Shown here in pieces: positions 26,050 to 34,339 of a stretch of 55,134 nucleotides of DNA (within the stretch, counting starts at the first letter, position 1; every line of letters starts with the position of its first letter). A model generated the notes under the pieces. That model saw nothing but the letters and a program-made list of their open reading frames with translations. It did no database searches and was not told where the DNA came from. Where the stretch lies: assembly GCA_022644775.1 (NCBI GenBank), contig JALCHN010000008.1, positions 1-55,134 on the forward strand. The letters run 5' to 3'. This DNA is from Eggerthellaceae bacterium. GTDB taxonomy: Bacteria; Actinomycetota; Coriobacteriia; Coriobacteriales; Eggerthellaceae. A program made the translations under genes and the position numbers.

Positions 26050-27447
26050 ATGCCGAAGAAGAACATTCCCTACGACCAGAAGTACTACGATCCCGAAATC
26101 GAGACGATGCCGCGCGAAGAGCTCGAAAAGCTCCAGCTCGAGCGTCTGAACGAAGAACTCAAGTTCGCCTACGAAAACGCCCCCTACTACAAGCGCACCT
26201 GGGACGAGCTCGGGATTGAGCCCCATGTGGACACGCTGAAGGACCTGGAAAAGTTCCCCTTCATCAACAAGCAGACCGAGCGCTCCACCCAGGGCGTGGG
26301 CTCCTTCTTCGGCGAGCTGTGCGGCGTGCCCGAAGACGACGTCGTCTACATGGCCACCTCGTCGGGCTCCACGGGCGTGCCCACGATGAGCCCCTTCACC
26401 CAGAAGGACTTCGACGACTTCATGGACGCCGAATCCCGCCTTTTCTGGCAGGTCGGCATGCGCCCCAACGACCGTTACCTGCACGGCATGAACTTCGCCC
26501 TCTACGTGGGCGGTCCCTGCGTCATCGGCGCGCAGAACCTGGGCGCTCTGGGCATCTGGGTCGGCGCCGTCCCGTCGAGCCGCCTGCTGTGGGCCATGAA
26601 GCACTACCAGCCCACCTTCATGTGGTCGAGCCCGTCGTACGCATGGCTGCTGGGCCAGAAGGCCATCGAGCAGGGCTACGATCCCATTAAGGACTTCCCC
26701 AACCTGCAGCACATCATCATCTCCGGCGAGCCGGGCGGTTCGATCGACACGACCCGCAAGGCCATCGAAGACATCTGGGGCGCGAGCGTCTACGACTTCT
26801 TCGGCCTGTCCGACATCTACGGCGCCTGCGCCGGCATGTGCGACGAGAAGGACGGCCTGCACCTCATCGAGGACCAGATCCTGGTCGAGACGGTCGACCC
26901 GGTCACCGGCGAGGTCCTGCCCGACGGCGAGAAGGGCGAGCTGGTCTACACCACGCTTCTGAAGCACGCCCGTCCCATGATTCGCTTCCGCACCGGCGAC
27001 ATCGGCTGGGTCGACAAGACCCCCTGCGCCTGCGGCCGCACCATGGCCCGCATCCACGTGCTCGGCCGTAAGGACGAGATGTTCATCGTGTCCGCCGTCA
27101 ACGTCTTCCCGAGCGACATCGAATACGTGGTCCGCAACGACAAGGGCCTCGACGGCGAGTACCGCATCCGCGTCTACGACGAGAACTACACGACCAAGTA
27201 CGAGGTGTCGGTGGAGCGCGTCTTCGGTTCCGACGAGCCCTTCGACGAAATCGCCAAGCGCGTGGAAGGCGCGCTGAAGGCCCACTGCGGCGTGCGCCCG
27301 GCCAAGGTCATCGTCTACGATACCGACCAGATGGGCGTTTCCGCCGAGCACAAGGCCAAGCGCTTCATCGACGAGCGCACGTCCACCGATGCGGCCAAGG
27401 CCGTGGAAAAGCAGTTCGAAAAAGCCGACGGCGTGAAGCAGAACTAG
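26050..27447 (+). CDS. Phenylacetate-CoA-ligase-like acyl-CoA synthetase (AMP-forming)
   Basis: A 465-residue adenylate-forming ligase of the PaaK type, joining a carboxylic acid to CoA with ATP going to AMP and pyrophosphate. The family start MPREELEKLQLERL, the phosphate-binding loop YMATSSGSTGVPTMSPFT (about 101-118), the adenine motif FFGLSDIYG and the hinge region MIRFRTGDIGWVDKTPCACGRT with GRKDEMFIVSAVNVFPSDIE are all present. Substrate is probably an aryl-acetic, short-chain or branched acid. The ATG at 26050 follows AGAGGA; the longer frame to 25969 lacks homology. It is first in an operon with a LysR-effector-domain protein and porGDAB, and divergent from a LysR regulator. Confidence 0.87.
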   Translation: MPKKNIPYDQKYYDPEIETMPREELEKLQLERLNEELKFAYENAPYYKRTWDELGIEPHVDTLKDLEKFPFINKQTERSTQGVGSFFGELCGVPEDDVVYMATSSGSTGVPTMSPFTQKDFDDFMDAESRLFWQVGMRPNDRYLHGMNFALYVGGPCVIGAQNLGALGIWVGAVPSSRLLWAMKHYQPTFMWSSPSYAWLLGQKAIEQGYDPIKDFPNLQHIIISGEPGGSIDTTRKAIEDIWGASVYDFFGLSDIYGACAGMCDEKDGLHLIEDQILVETVDPVTGEVLPDGEKGELVYTTLLKHARPMIRFRTGDIGWVDKTPCACGRTMARIHVLGRKDEMFIVSAVNVFPSDIEYVVRNDKGLDGEYRIRVYDENYTTKYEVSVERVFGSDEPFDEIAKRVEGALKAHCGVRPAKVIVYDTDQMGVSAEHKAKRFIDERTSTDAAKAVEKQFEKADGVKQN

Positions 27448-27462
27448 GAAGAGGTAACCCCT

Positions 27463-28116
27463 ATGGCAACGAAATTCGCAGTATCCGGCCAGCACTATCT
27501 GTTCAGCGTCCAGGCCTTCGCGCACACGATCTTCGCGGGCGGCGGCACCGAGTACGCTTACGCCTTCCGCAACGGCACGACCCGCAGCGTGATCGAGGAC
27601 GTCTACAGCGGCCGCAGCAACTTGGGCGTGATCTTCGAGACGACCGAAAACGCCGCGACGATCGAAAAGGCCTTGGACGAAGCCGGGCTGGAATTCAACC
27701 CGATCATCTCCTCGAAGCCCTACGTGGCCGTGCCTTCGAGCCACCCGCTGAGCAACGCGACGAGCCTGTCGATCGAGGACCTGTCCGACTACCCCTACGT
27801 CTACTTCGAGCAGGAGGCCGGCGATTCGGCCGACTTCTACGAAGAGGCCCTTTCGGGCGTGCCGCGCGACCGCCGCGTGGCCACGACCGACCGCGCGAGC
27901 CTTACCGAGCTCATCAGCGCGCTGAACGGCTACACGATCACGAGCGGCATCCTGGTGGGCATCACCGACGGCTCCTCGCTGCAGACCATTCCGCTGCAGA
28001 CCGACGTGACGCTCAAGCTGGGCTACATCGCCCGCAAGGACGAGCGCCTGGAGGGCCTGGCGGAAGTGTTCGTGAAGAGCCTCACCAAGAACCTCTCGCG
28101 CTACGTGCAGCTCTAG
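27463..28116 (+). CDS. Free-standing LysR effector-binding domain protein (no DNA-binding domain)
   Basis: A 217-residue protein that begins directly with a LysR-type ligand-binding domain: FAVSGQHYLFSVQAF at residues 4-18 against LAVSTQHYAFSVQAF in the LysR protein encoded at 24848-25777. Further shared blocks are DEAGLEFNP/DEAGLMFYP, SSHPL/ANHPL, YFEQ/SFEQ and ALNGYTITSGIL/DFNGYTISTGIL, in the same order across the whole length. There is no helix-turn-helix, no signal peptide and no room upstream for one: it starts 15 bases after the ligase stop, with GAAGAGG as ribosome-binding site. It is intact, so not simply a decayed regulator. It could compete for the inducer, form mixed oligomers with the LysR protein, or sense the ligase product. 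Confidence 0.85.
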   Translation: MATKFAVSGQHYLFSVQAFAHTIFAGGGTEYAYAFRNGTTRSVIEDVYSGRSNLGVIFETTENAATIEKALDEAGLEFNPIISSKPYVAVPSSHPLSNATSLSIEDLSDYPYVYFEQEAGDSADFYEEALSGVPRDRRVATTDRASLTELISALNGYTITSGILVGITDGSSLQTIPLQTDVTLKLGYIARKDERLEGLAEVFVKSLTKNLSRYVQL

Positions 28117-28142
28117 GGCTACCATTTAAGAATCGAACCCGA

Positions 28143-28183
28143 GCAGAGGGCATCCGTTTCGCGTCGAGGCGGGTGCCTTCTGC
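28143..28183 (+). promoter_or_regulatory. Hairpin between the LysR-domain gene and porG
   Basis: GCAGAGGGCATCCG (28143-28156) pairs along 14 bases with CGGGTGCCTTCTGC (28170-28183), counting two G-U pairs. No T-run follows, so an RNA-processing or stability element fits better than a terminator. Confidence 0.5.
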
Positions 28184-28202
28184 GTGGCGTGGGAGGAGCA
28201 TC

Positions 28203-28733
28203 ATGATAGAGGTAATCTGGCACGGCCGCGGCGGCCAGGGCGCGTTCACGGCCGCCCGCCTGCTCGGGGCGGCCTGGTGCGCCGAAGACGGGCGCTACGC
28301 GCTCGCCTTCCCGTCCTTCGGGCCCGAGCGGCGCGGCGCCCCCATGCGGGCCTTCACCAAGCTGTCGACGGCGCCGGTGGGGGACCGCAGCGCTTCTGCG
28401 CGCGGCAACGTGGTCGTCTACCTGGACGAGACCTTGTTCGCCCCCGGCTTCGAAGCCGAGCTCGCGTCCGGCGGCACGGTGCTCGTGAACTCCGAGCGCG
28501 CCTTCGACGACGCCCGCGTGCACGTGATCGACGCCAACGGGATCTCGCAGGCGGTGCTCGGCCGGGCCATTCCCAACACGGCCCTGCTCGCGGCCCTTCT
28601 GCCCCTGGTACCGGGCCTTTCGCGCGAGAGCCTGGTGGCGGCCGTGCGCTCGAACATGCCCGCCCGCCTGCAAGACAAGAACATCGCCGTGATCGACACG
28701 GTGCTCGCCGCGAGGGAAGGAGAGGCGCTGTGA
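28203..28733 (+). CDS. porG: 2-oxoacid:ferredoxin oxidoreductase, gamma subunit
   Basis: A 176-residue gamma subunit of the pyruvate/2-ketoisovalerate:ferredoxin oxidoreductase family. It opens with the family signature EVIWHGRGGQGAFTAARLLG and has FPSFGPERRGAPM near residue 42. Together with the next three genes it makes the four-subunit enzyme that interconverts a 2-oxoacid and CoA with an acyl-CoA, CO2 and reduced ferredoxin. The gamma subunit lies near the CoA-binding part of the complex. GGAGGAG precedes the ATG at 28203. Its stop overlaps the porD start (GTGA). Confidence 0.92.
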   Translation: MIEVIWHGRGGQGAFTAARLLGAAWCAEDGRYALAFPSFGPERRGAPMRAFTKLSTAPVGDRSASARGNVVVYLDETLFAPGFEAELASGGTVLVNSERAFDDARVHVIDANGISQAVLGRAIPNTALLAALLPLVPGLSRESLVAAVRSNMPARLQDKNIAVIDTVLAAREGEAL

Positions 28734-29113
28734 GCGACTATTCGGAAGGGAAGGGGCTGCGCATCCCGCGCCTGCGCACGGACGCGCTCGAACCCGGCGA
28801 CTACGCCGATTCCACCTGCTTTCCGGCGGGCTGGCTCGCCGAAACCAACGCGGGCTGGCGCCTGAAGCGGCCCGTCATCGACGCGGAAACCTGCGCGGGC
28901 TGCCTGCAGTGCTACCTCTACTGTCCCGACGGGGCCATCCGCAAGACCCACACCGACGACGTGGCGGTCTTCGTCGACGTCGATTTCTGCAAGGGCTGCG
29001 GCATCTGCAAAACGGTCTGCGCCTTTGGCAGCATTTCCATGGTCGACGAAGGCGAAGCCAAGAAGACCGACGCCGCCCGCGCCGCGGCGCGAGGGGAAGG
29101 GGAGCGCGCATGA
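28730..29113 (+). CDS. porD: 2-oxoacid:ferredoxin oxidoreductase, delta (ferredoxin) subunit
   Basis: A 127-residue two-cluster ferredoxin subunit. Motifs CAGCLQCYLYCPDGAI and CKGCGICKTVCAFGSI hold two [4Fe-4S] clusters that carry electrons from the thiamine site to external ferredoxin. The N-terminal 40 residues contain the usual PorD lead-in that embraces the complex. The start is the GTG at 28730, overlapping the porG stop by three bases; the open frame upstream is a shadow of porG. The stop overlaps the porA ATG (ATGA), so all four subunits are translationally coupled. Confidence 0.9.
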   Translation: MSDYSEGKGLRIPRLRTDALEPGDYADSTCFPAGWLAETNAGWRLKRPVIDAETCAGCLQCYLYCPDGAIRKTHTDDVAVFVDVDFCKGCGICKTVCAFGSISMVDEGEAKKTDAARAAARGEGERA

Positions 29114-30306
29114 GCGAGAAGAAGTTCCTTTCGGGCGACGAGGCTTTCGCCGAAGGCGTGCGCCTGGCCCGCCCGCAGGTCATCAGCGCCTACCCGATCA
29201 CGCCTCAGACGGTCGTCGTCGAACGGCTGAGCGAAATGGTAGAACGGGGCGACCTCGATGCTGACTACCTCCACGTCGAAAGCGAGCATTCGGCCTTGTC
29301 GGCGGCCATCGGCGCCGCGGCGGCCGGGGCCCGCGCCTTCACGGCGACCTCGAGCCAGGGCCTGCTCTACATGGCCGAATGCCTCACCTATGCGGCGGGC
29401 GGCCGCTTTCCGATCGTGATGATGAACGCCAACCGGTCGACCTGCCTGCCCTGGAACATCTACGGCGACCAGCGCGATTCGCTCTCGCTTCTGGATCACG
29501 GCTGGATTCAGGTCTATGCCGAAAACGCCCAGGAGGCGCTCGATCTGGCTCTCATGGCCTACCGCCTGGGCGAAGATGCGCGCGTGCGCACGCCGGTCAT
29601 GGTCTGCCTCGACGGCTTCGCGCTCACCCACACCTACGAAACGGTCGATGTGCCCAGCCCTGCCGAAGCCGACGCCTTCCTGCCGCCTTACGAGACGTCC
29701 AACCGCTTCGACTTCGAGCATCCGGTGAGCATCGGCTACACGGCCGGCCCCGCCTACAACCGCTACTACAAGCAGCGCGAGCACCTCGATATGCTGGCCG
29801 CGGCCCAGGTGGTGGACGAGGTCGAAGGCGAATTCGCCCGCACGATCGGGCGCGCCTACCCGGGCGTGGTCGACGCCTGGCACTGCGAAGACGCTGAAGA
29901 AATCGTGGTCACCCTGGGCTCGATCGCCGGCGAGGTGCGCGACGTGGCCAGCCGCCTGCGCGCGGCGGGCCGCAAGGTCGGCGTGCTGCGCATCCGCTAT
30001 CTGCGCCCCCTGCCGGGGCCCGAAATCGTGGCTGCCGTGAGCGGCGCCCGGGCCGTGGCGGTGCTCGAAAAGGACGTGAGCTTCGGCGCCGAGGGCACGG
30101 TCTTCACCAACGTGAACTCGGCCCTGCACCGCGCCGGCTGTCCGGTGCCCACCCGCAACTTCATCGGCGGCCTGGGTGGCGACGACATCACTGAAGGCCA
30201 GGTCATGCAGATCTTCGACGCCCTGCACCAGGTGGCGGGCAGCGACGCCGCGCGCGTGCCCGACGTCACCTTCCTCAACATCGCGGACCAAGGAGGCGAG
30301 CGGTAA
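29110..30306 (+). CDS. porA: 2-oxoacid:ferredoxin oxidoreductase, alpha subunit
   Basis: A 398-residue alpha subunit, binding the pyrimidine side of thiamine diphosphate. The motif SAYPITPQT near residue 26 is diagnostic, followed by VESEHSALSAAIGAAAAGAR and TATSSQGLLYMAE. The C-terminal domain includes LRIRYLRPLPGPEI and the cofactor-proximal NFIGGLGGDDIT. Sequence alone does not settle whether the substrate is pyruvate, a branched-chain or an aromatic 2-oxoacid. It overlaps porD by four bases and porB by one. Confidence 0.92.
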   Translation: MSEKKFLSGDEAFAEGVRLARPQVISAYPITPQTVVVERLSEMVERGDLDADYLHVESEHSALSAAIGAAAAGARAFTATSSQGLLYMAECLTYAAGGRFPIVMMNANRSTCLPWNIYGDQRDSLSLLDHGWIQVYAENAQEALDLALMAYRLGEDARVRTPVMVCLDGFALTHTYETVDVPSPAEADAFLPPYETSNRFDFEHPVSIGYTAGPAYNRYYKQREHLDMLAAAQVVDEVEGEFARTIGRAYPGVVDAWHCEDAEEIVVTLGSIAGEVRDVASRLRAAGRKVGVLRIRYLRPLPGPEIVAAVSGARAVAVLEKDVSFGAEGTVFTNVNSALHRAGCPVPTRNFIGGLGGDDITEGQVMQIFDALHQVAGSDAARVPDVTFLNIADQGGER

Positions 30307-31202
30307 TGGCCCTGAACGCCAAGACCCTTTCCGAAGACGAGTACTTCTTCGGCCACAAGGCCTGCGCCGGCTGCGGCGCCGCGCTCGTGGTGCGCCATGC
30401 CCTCAAGGTGCTCGGCCCCAACGCCGTGTGCGCCCTGCCGGCCGGCTGCATGAGCGCCGTGGGCTTCAACTTCCCCCAGATGAGCTTCGCCAACAACGCG
30501 ATGATCACGCCCTTTGCCGCCACGGCCAGCGTGCTTTCCGGCATCGAGGCGGGCCTGCGGGCCCGCGGCGGCGCGCCGGACGACGCGATCGTGGTGGGCT
30601 TCGCCGGTGACGGCGGCACGGCCGACATCGGCCTGCAGGCCCTTTCGGGCGCGATCGATCGCAACGACGACATCCTCTACATCTGCTACGACAACGAAGC
30701 CTACATGAACACGGGCATCCAAAAGAGCTCGTTGACGCCCTACGGCGCGCGCACCACGACGACTCCGGCGGGCGCCCACGCCCATGGCTGCCTCACCGAA
30801 AAGAAGCGGCTCTTCGAAATCGTCGCCGCCCACGGCATCCCCTATGCGGCTACGGCGAGCATCGGCTACCTGAACGACTTCATCCGCAAGGTCGACCGCG
30901 CCAAGGGCATTCACGGCACCCGCTTCATCCATGTGATCGCCCCCTGTCCCACAGGCTGGGGCTGCGCCGAGGATGCGACTATCTCGGTCGCGCGCGAGGT
31001 GGTAGACTGCGGCTTATGGTACCTGGCCGAATACGAGGGGGGCCGGTTCCGCATCAACAAGAAGCCGAAGGAGTTCTCGAGCGTGGCGCATTACCTGCGG
31101 GGGCAGGGGCGTTTCCGCGCGCTGACCGACGGCGAGATCGAGCGGGTCGAGGCAGGTCGCGACGAAACCTGGAGGAGGCTCGCCAAACTCGAGGAACTCT
31201 AG
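30306..31202 (+). CDS. porB: 2-oxoacid:ferredoxin oxidoreductase, beta subunit
   Basis: A 298-residue beta subunit carrying the thiamine diphosphate and proximal [4Fe-4S] sites. CAGCGAALVVRHALK near residue 19 and a downstream GCMSAVG supply cluster cysteines; the thiamine/Mg motif is GDGGTADIGLQALSGAIDRN near 101-120, ending with CYDNEAYMNTG. The stretch TPYGARTTTTPAG is typical of pyruvate and 2-ketoisovalerate enzymes. The start overlaps the porA stop by one base. Confidence 0.93.
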   Translation: MALNAKTLSEDEYFFGHKACAGCGAALVVRHALKVLGPNAVCALPAGCMSAVGFNFPQMSFANNAMITPFAATASVLSGIEAGLRARGGAPDDAIVVGFAGDGGTADIGLQALSGAIDRNDDILYICYDNEAYMNTGIQKSSLTPYGARTTTTPAGAHAHGCLTEKKRLFEIVAAHGIPYAATASIGYLNDFIRKVDRAKGIHGTRFIHVIAPCPTGWGCAEDATISVAREVVDCGLWYLAEYEGGRFRINKKPKEFSSVAHYLRGQGRFRALTDGEIERVEAGRDETWRRLAKLEEL

Positions 31203-31218
31203 CGAGGAGGACCGCGAC

Positions 31219-32568
31219 GTGCTGAGCCGCGCCGAATTCAAAGTCTATCTGCACTACATCCTGCCGTCGATGGCGTCGTTTTTGCTCACGGGCATCTACA
31301 GCATCATCGACGGCTTGTTCGTGGGCCAGGTGGTGGGCGACGCCGGCCTGGCCGGCATCAACGTGGCCTGGCCGCTCGTCGCCTTCATGATGGCCACGGG
31401 CACGGGCATCGGCATGGGCGGCGCCGTGATCAGTTCGATCTGTGCGGGCGTGGGCGATATGCGATCGGCCAACCGGGCGATCGCGCACACGCTCACCATG
31501 CTTTTGCTGGCCACGCCCGTGATCATGGTCGTCCTGCTCGTCTTCGGTCAGCAGCTGCTCATCCTCATCGGCGGCCGCGACGAGATCCTGGCCCAAGCCC
31601 AAGGCTACCTTTCGGTCATGGCCTGGGGGTCGCTGTTCCAGGTGATGGCGTCGGGCTTCATTCCGCTCATGCGCAACAAGGGCAAGGTCGTGCTGGCCAT
31701 GTGCGTGCTCGTCGCAAGCGGCATCGTCAACGTGATCTTGGACTACGTCTTCATCTGCCGTCTCTACTGGGGCGTGGAAGGCGCGGCGCTTGCCACGATC
31801 ATCGCCCAAGGTTTCGTCTTCGCGAGCGGCGTGCTCTTCTTCCTGAAGAAGGAGAACCGCCTGCGCCGCGGCGACTTCGCCCCGAGCGGCAAGTTCATCG
31901 CCCGCACCCTGCGCGGCGGCTTCGCGCCCTTCGCGCTCACCCTGCTGCCCGAAGTCACCACGCTCGTGATCAACGTCGCCTCCGTCGCCAACGGAGGGGC
32001 CACGGCCCAGGCGGCTTTCGCCGTGATTTCCTACGTGGCGGTGGCCGTGCAGTGGCTCATCCAAGGCGTCAACGACGGTTCGCAGCCGCTCATCAGCGTG
32101 AAGTTCGGCGAGGGCGACGTGCGCGCCATGCGGGCCCTGCGCCGCACCAACTACGTGTTCGCGATTGCGATCGGCCTGTTGGGCATGTGGGCCCTCACCG
32201 CCTTCCGCGTGCAGCTCGCCCAGCTTTTCGGCAGCTCGCCGGAAACGAGCGAGGTCTTCTACCGGGGCGTGTCGCTGTTCTCGCTCGTGCTGGGCTTCTA
32301 CGGCATCACGCACGCGACGACTTCGTTCTTCTACGCGGTGGAATCCAACCGCAATTCGAGCATCGTGATCGTGGGCGAAGTGGTGCTCATGGTCTTCTTC
32401 GCGATCGTCCTGCCGCAGTTTATTGGCCTCGACGGCGTGTGGCTTACCGTAGTGGCCACCCAAGCCGTGCTCTCGGTCCTGTCGCTGTGCCTCCTGCAGG
32501 CATCGAAACCCAAGATTCGCGCCCAAGCGGCTGCCTACGCGGCCAAGAAAACGGAAGAAGGGGAATGA
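31219..32568 (+). CDS. MATE-family multidrug/toxin exporter
   Basis: A 449-residue membrane protein with about twelve hydrophobic segments arranged as two six-helix halves (MatE repeats). The opening YILPSMASFLLTGIYSIIDG and the GTGIGMGGAV loop fit the family, which exports drugs or metabolites in exchange for Na+ or H+. It starts with GTG at 31219 behind AGGAGG, 17 bases after porB, so it is probably the last gene of the ligase/por operon; export of a product of that pathway is possible but unproven. Its stop codon lies inside a palindrome. Confidence 0.9.
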   Translation: MLSRAEFKVYLHYILPSMASFLLTGIYSIIDGLFVGQVVGDAGLAGINVAWPLVAFMMATGTGIGMGGAVISSICAGVGDMRSANRAIAHTLTMLLLATPVIMVVLLVFGQQLLILIGGRDEILAQAQGYLSVMAWGSLFQVMASGFIPLMRNKGKVVLAMCVLVASGIVNVILDYVFICRLYWGVEGAALATIIAQGFVFASGVLFFLKKENRLRRGDFAPSGKFIARTLRGGFAPFALTLLPEVTTLVINVASVANGGATAQAAFAVISYVAVAVQWLIQGVNDGSQPLISVKFGEGDVRAMRALRRTNYVFAIAIGLLGMWALTAFRVQLAQLFGSSPETSEVFYRGVSLFSLVLGFYGITHATTSFFYAVESNRNSSIVIVGEVVLMVFFAIVLPQFIGLDGVWLTVVATQAVLSVLSLCLLQASKPKIRAQAAAYAAKKTEEGE

Positions 32569-32596
32569 GTCAAAGGGGTCACATCTCTTTGACTCA
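32566..32596 (+). repeat. Palindrome overlapping the MATE stop codon
   Basis: TGAGTCAAAG (32566-32575) is the exact inverse of CTTTGACTCA (32587-32596), spaced by 11 bases and followed by CC. The spacing and the trailing CACC echo the repeat seen at 37982-38010. It may act as a transcript end. Confidence 0.6.
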
Positions 32597-33012
32597 CCTT
32601 TGCCCAGAAATGACGTAAAAGTAGCTATTTCGCACAAAGCAACAATGATGTCGGTTCAGTAATGAACAGAATATTAAGCGCTGTACAATAACGCTTCAGA
32701 AATTGGCGAATTGTTCAGCGAGAACCCCTCATCTCCGCGAATTAGCGATATTTACGTCAAAACCCCGTCATCAGCACGCAGGAAGTTGCATCCAAAGCCC
32801 CACCTTCATCGCGAAGACGCTTTCAACAACAACCCCTATACAAAAACGGTCCCGTGCCGCTGCGGGCGGGCGCGCGGGCGCCGCCTGGCGCCCCGCCAAA
32901 GAAGCGCGCGTGAAGGGGCGCGCCTCGTAAGACCTGTCGGTCGTGCGTATGATGTCGTGGTGACGCCCGTCCCGACCCATCGGCGCGCCCCCAAGCGCGC
33001 TTCGACGCGGGT
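32597..33012. other. Intergenic region without recognisable genes
   Basis: The first 250 bases are distinctly AT-richer than the surroundings, and the rest is GC-rich. Short frames here (such as 32711-33091) have no family resemblance and no ribosome-binding site. No RNA gene or terminator was recognised. Confidence 0.5.
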
Positions 33013-33447
33013 TCAGCGCGAGCCGGCGCCCGCGCGCCCGCCCGCAGCGGCTTCCCGTTCCACCCAGGTCATGATCACGTCCACCACGTAATCGATTTCC
33101 GCTTCCGTAAGCTCCCGGCCGGCCGGAATCCCGTGCCACTTCTCCAGGCATCCCCGGCAGCAGGTGGCCGTGGCGTGTTGGGCCACAAACACCGGATGCC
33201 CCTTGGGCGCTCCGCGCATGGGCGTCTGCTTGCCGTCGTTGGGGATCTGCGCCGGGGCGAGCCGCTTGCGCACGAGGTCGTAGGCGTGACTGCGCACCGT
33301 GTCCATCCCGCGCTTCTCGATGTAGGCGCGGTCGGCGGCGGAAAGGTGGAAACGGCTGCGGAAGGCGGACCGGGACAGGCGCTCGAAGAGGTCGATTTCC
33401 AACCATTGCTCGCGCGGCAGGTAGCCGGTGCCGTTCGTGTCCTTCAT
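33013..33447 (-). CDS. DUF4186 family protein
   Basis: A 144-residue protein with the strongly conserved DUF4186 core: SRSAFRSRFHLSAADRAYIE, then NDGKQTPMRGAPKGHPVF, AQHATATCCRGCLEKWHGI and the final VDVIMTWVE. The paired Cys and His suggest a metal site. Biochemical function is unknown. The frame stays open far upstream, but the ATG at 33447, preceded by GGAAGGGA, is the correct start by family length. It stands alone, divergent from lemA. Confidence 0.87.
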   Translation of the reverse strand: MKDTNGTGYLPREQWLEIDLFERLSRSAFRSRFHLSAADRAYIEKRGMDTVRSHAYDLVRKRLAPAQIPNDGKQTPMRGAPKGHPVFVAQHATATCCRGCLEKWHGIPAGRELTEAEIDYVVDVIMTWVEREAAAGGRAGAGSR

Positions 33448-33639
33448 CGTGATGCGTCCCTTCCGCGTCGCCCGCTCGGCACGCATGTCAAAGGCGGGAA
33501 AAAGTTTGGCCGTTCGGCCGCCGCGCATGTTGGATGTGCGACACAAGCGGCCCCTCGACCTGCTACATTGGAAGCATCGTACCACGCCCGTGCTCCCGGC
33601 GCGCATCCGCCCGAGGAGGCCGACGCGCAAGGAGGAACC

Positions 33640-34194
33640 ATGATCGCAGGCATCGTCATCGCAGTCATCGCGGCCATCGTCGTCATCTGGGCGATCGCCG
33701 CCTACAACGGCCTCGTGGGCCAGCGCAACAAGGTCGAAGAGGCCTTTTCCACGATGGACGTCTATATGAAGAAGCGCTACGACCTCATTCCCAACGTGGT
33801 CGAATCGGTGAAGGGCTATGCCGCCCACGAGAAGTCGACGCTCGACGCGCTCGTGAAGGCCCGCAGCGCGGCCGCCGCGGCCGGCGACCTTGTCGAGCGC
33901 TTCGCAAGCGAAAACGAGCTCACGGGCGCCCTGCGCCAGCTCTTCGCCCTGGCCGAAAGCTACCCCGACCTCAAGGCCAACCAGAACTTCCTCGACCTGC
34001 AGAACCAGCTGCAGCGGGTCGAAGAGGACATCGCCAACGCCCGCAAGTACTACAACGGCAGCGTGCGCGAATACAACAACAAGGTGCAGATGTTCCCCTC
34101 GTCGATCATCGCGGGGATGTTCCACTTCGAGCGCAAGCCCATGTACGAAGTGACGAACGCGGCCGAACGCGAGAACGTGCAGGTGTCGTTCTAG
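33640..34194 (+). CDS. lemA: LemA family membrane protein
   Basis: A 184-residue protein with one N-terminal membrane helix (IAGIVIAVIAAIVVIWAIAA) and a long cytoplasmic helical domain. The motif YNGLVGQRNKVEEAFSTMDV, then KKRYDLIPNVVESVKGYA and NARKYYNGSVREYNNKVQMF are diagnostic of LemA. Its role is poorly understood. GGAGGAA precedes the ATG. It is followed by a DUF2207 gene, a pairing seen in many bacteria, so the two products probably act together at the membrane. Confidence 0.92.
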   Translation: MIAGIVIAVIAAIVVIWAIAAYNGLVGQRNKVEEAFSTMDVYMKKRYDLIPNVVESVKGYAAHEKSTLDALVKARSAAAAAGDLVERFASENELTGALRQLFALAESYPDLKANQNFLDLQNQLQRVEEDIANARKYYNGSVREYNNKVQMFPSSIIAGMFHFERKPMYEVTNAAERENVQVSF

Positions 34195-34339
34195 CTTGCA
34201 GCGGCGGGCCCGGTGCCCGCCGTCGTTTCGATTGCGCGGGCGGCAAGCGCCTGCCTGCCGCCCGCGCGAGGGGAGGGGCCGAACGGCTCCCGCATGATGC
34301 CGCGCCGGCGCCGCAGCCCGCGCGGGGGAGGGGGTTTCC

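Noticed and set aside
26029-28125. 698-residue minus-strand open frame opposite the ligase and LysR-domain genes
   Set aside because: Antisense shadow of two intact genes; no recognisable domain.
28184-28729. N-terminal extension of PorD by 182 residues
   Set aside because: This part is the shadow of porG in another frame. The GTG at 28730 overlapping the porG stop gives the normal PorD length.
32711-33091. 126-residue plus-strand open frame
   Set aside because: No ribosome-binding site, low-complexity basic composition, no family resemblance, and it overlaps the end of the DUF4186 gene.
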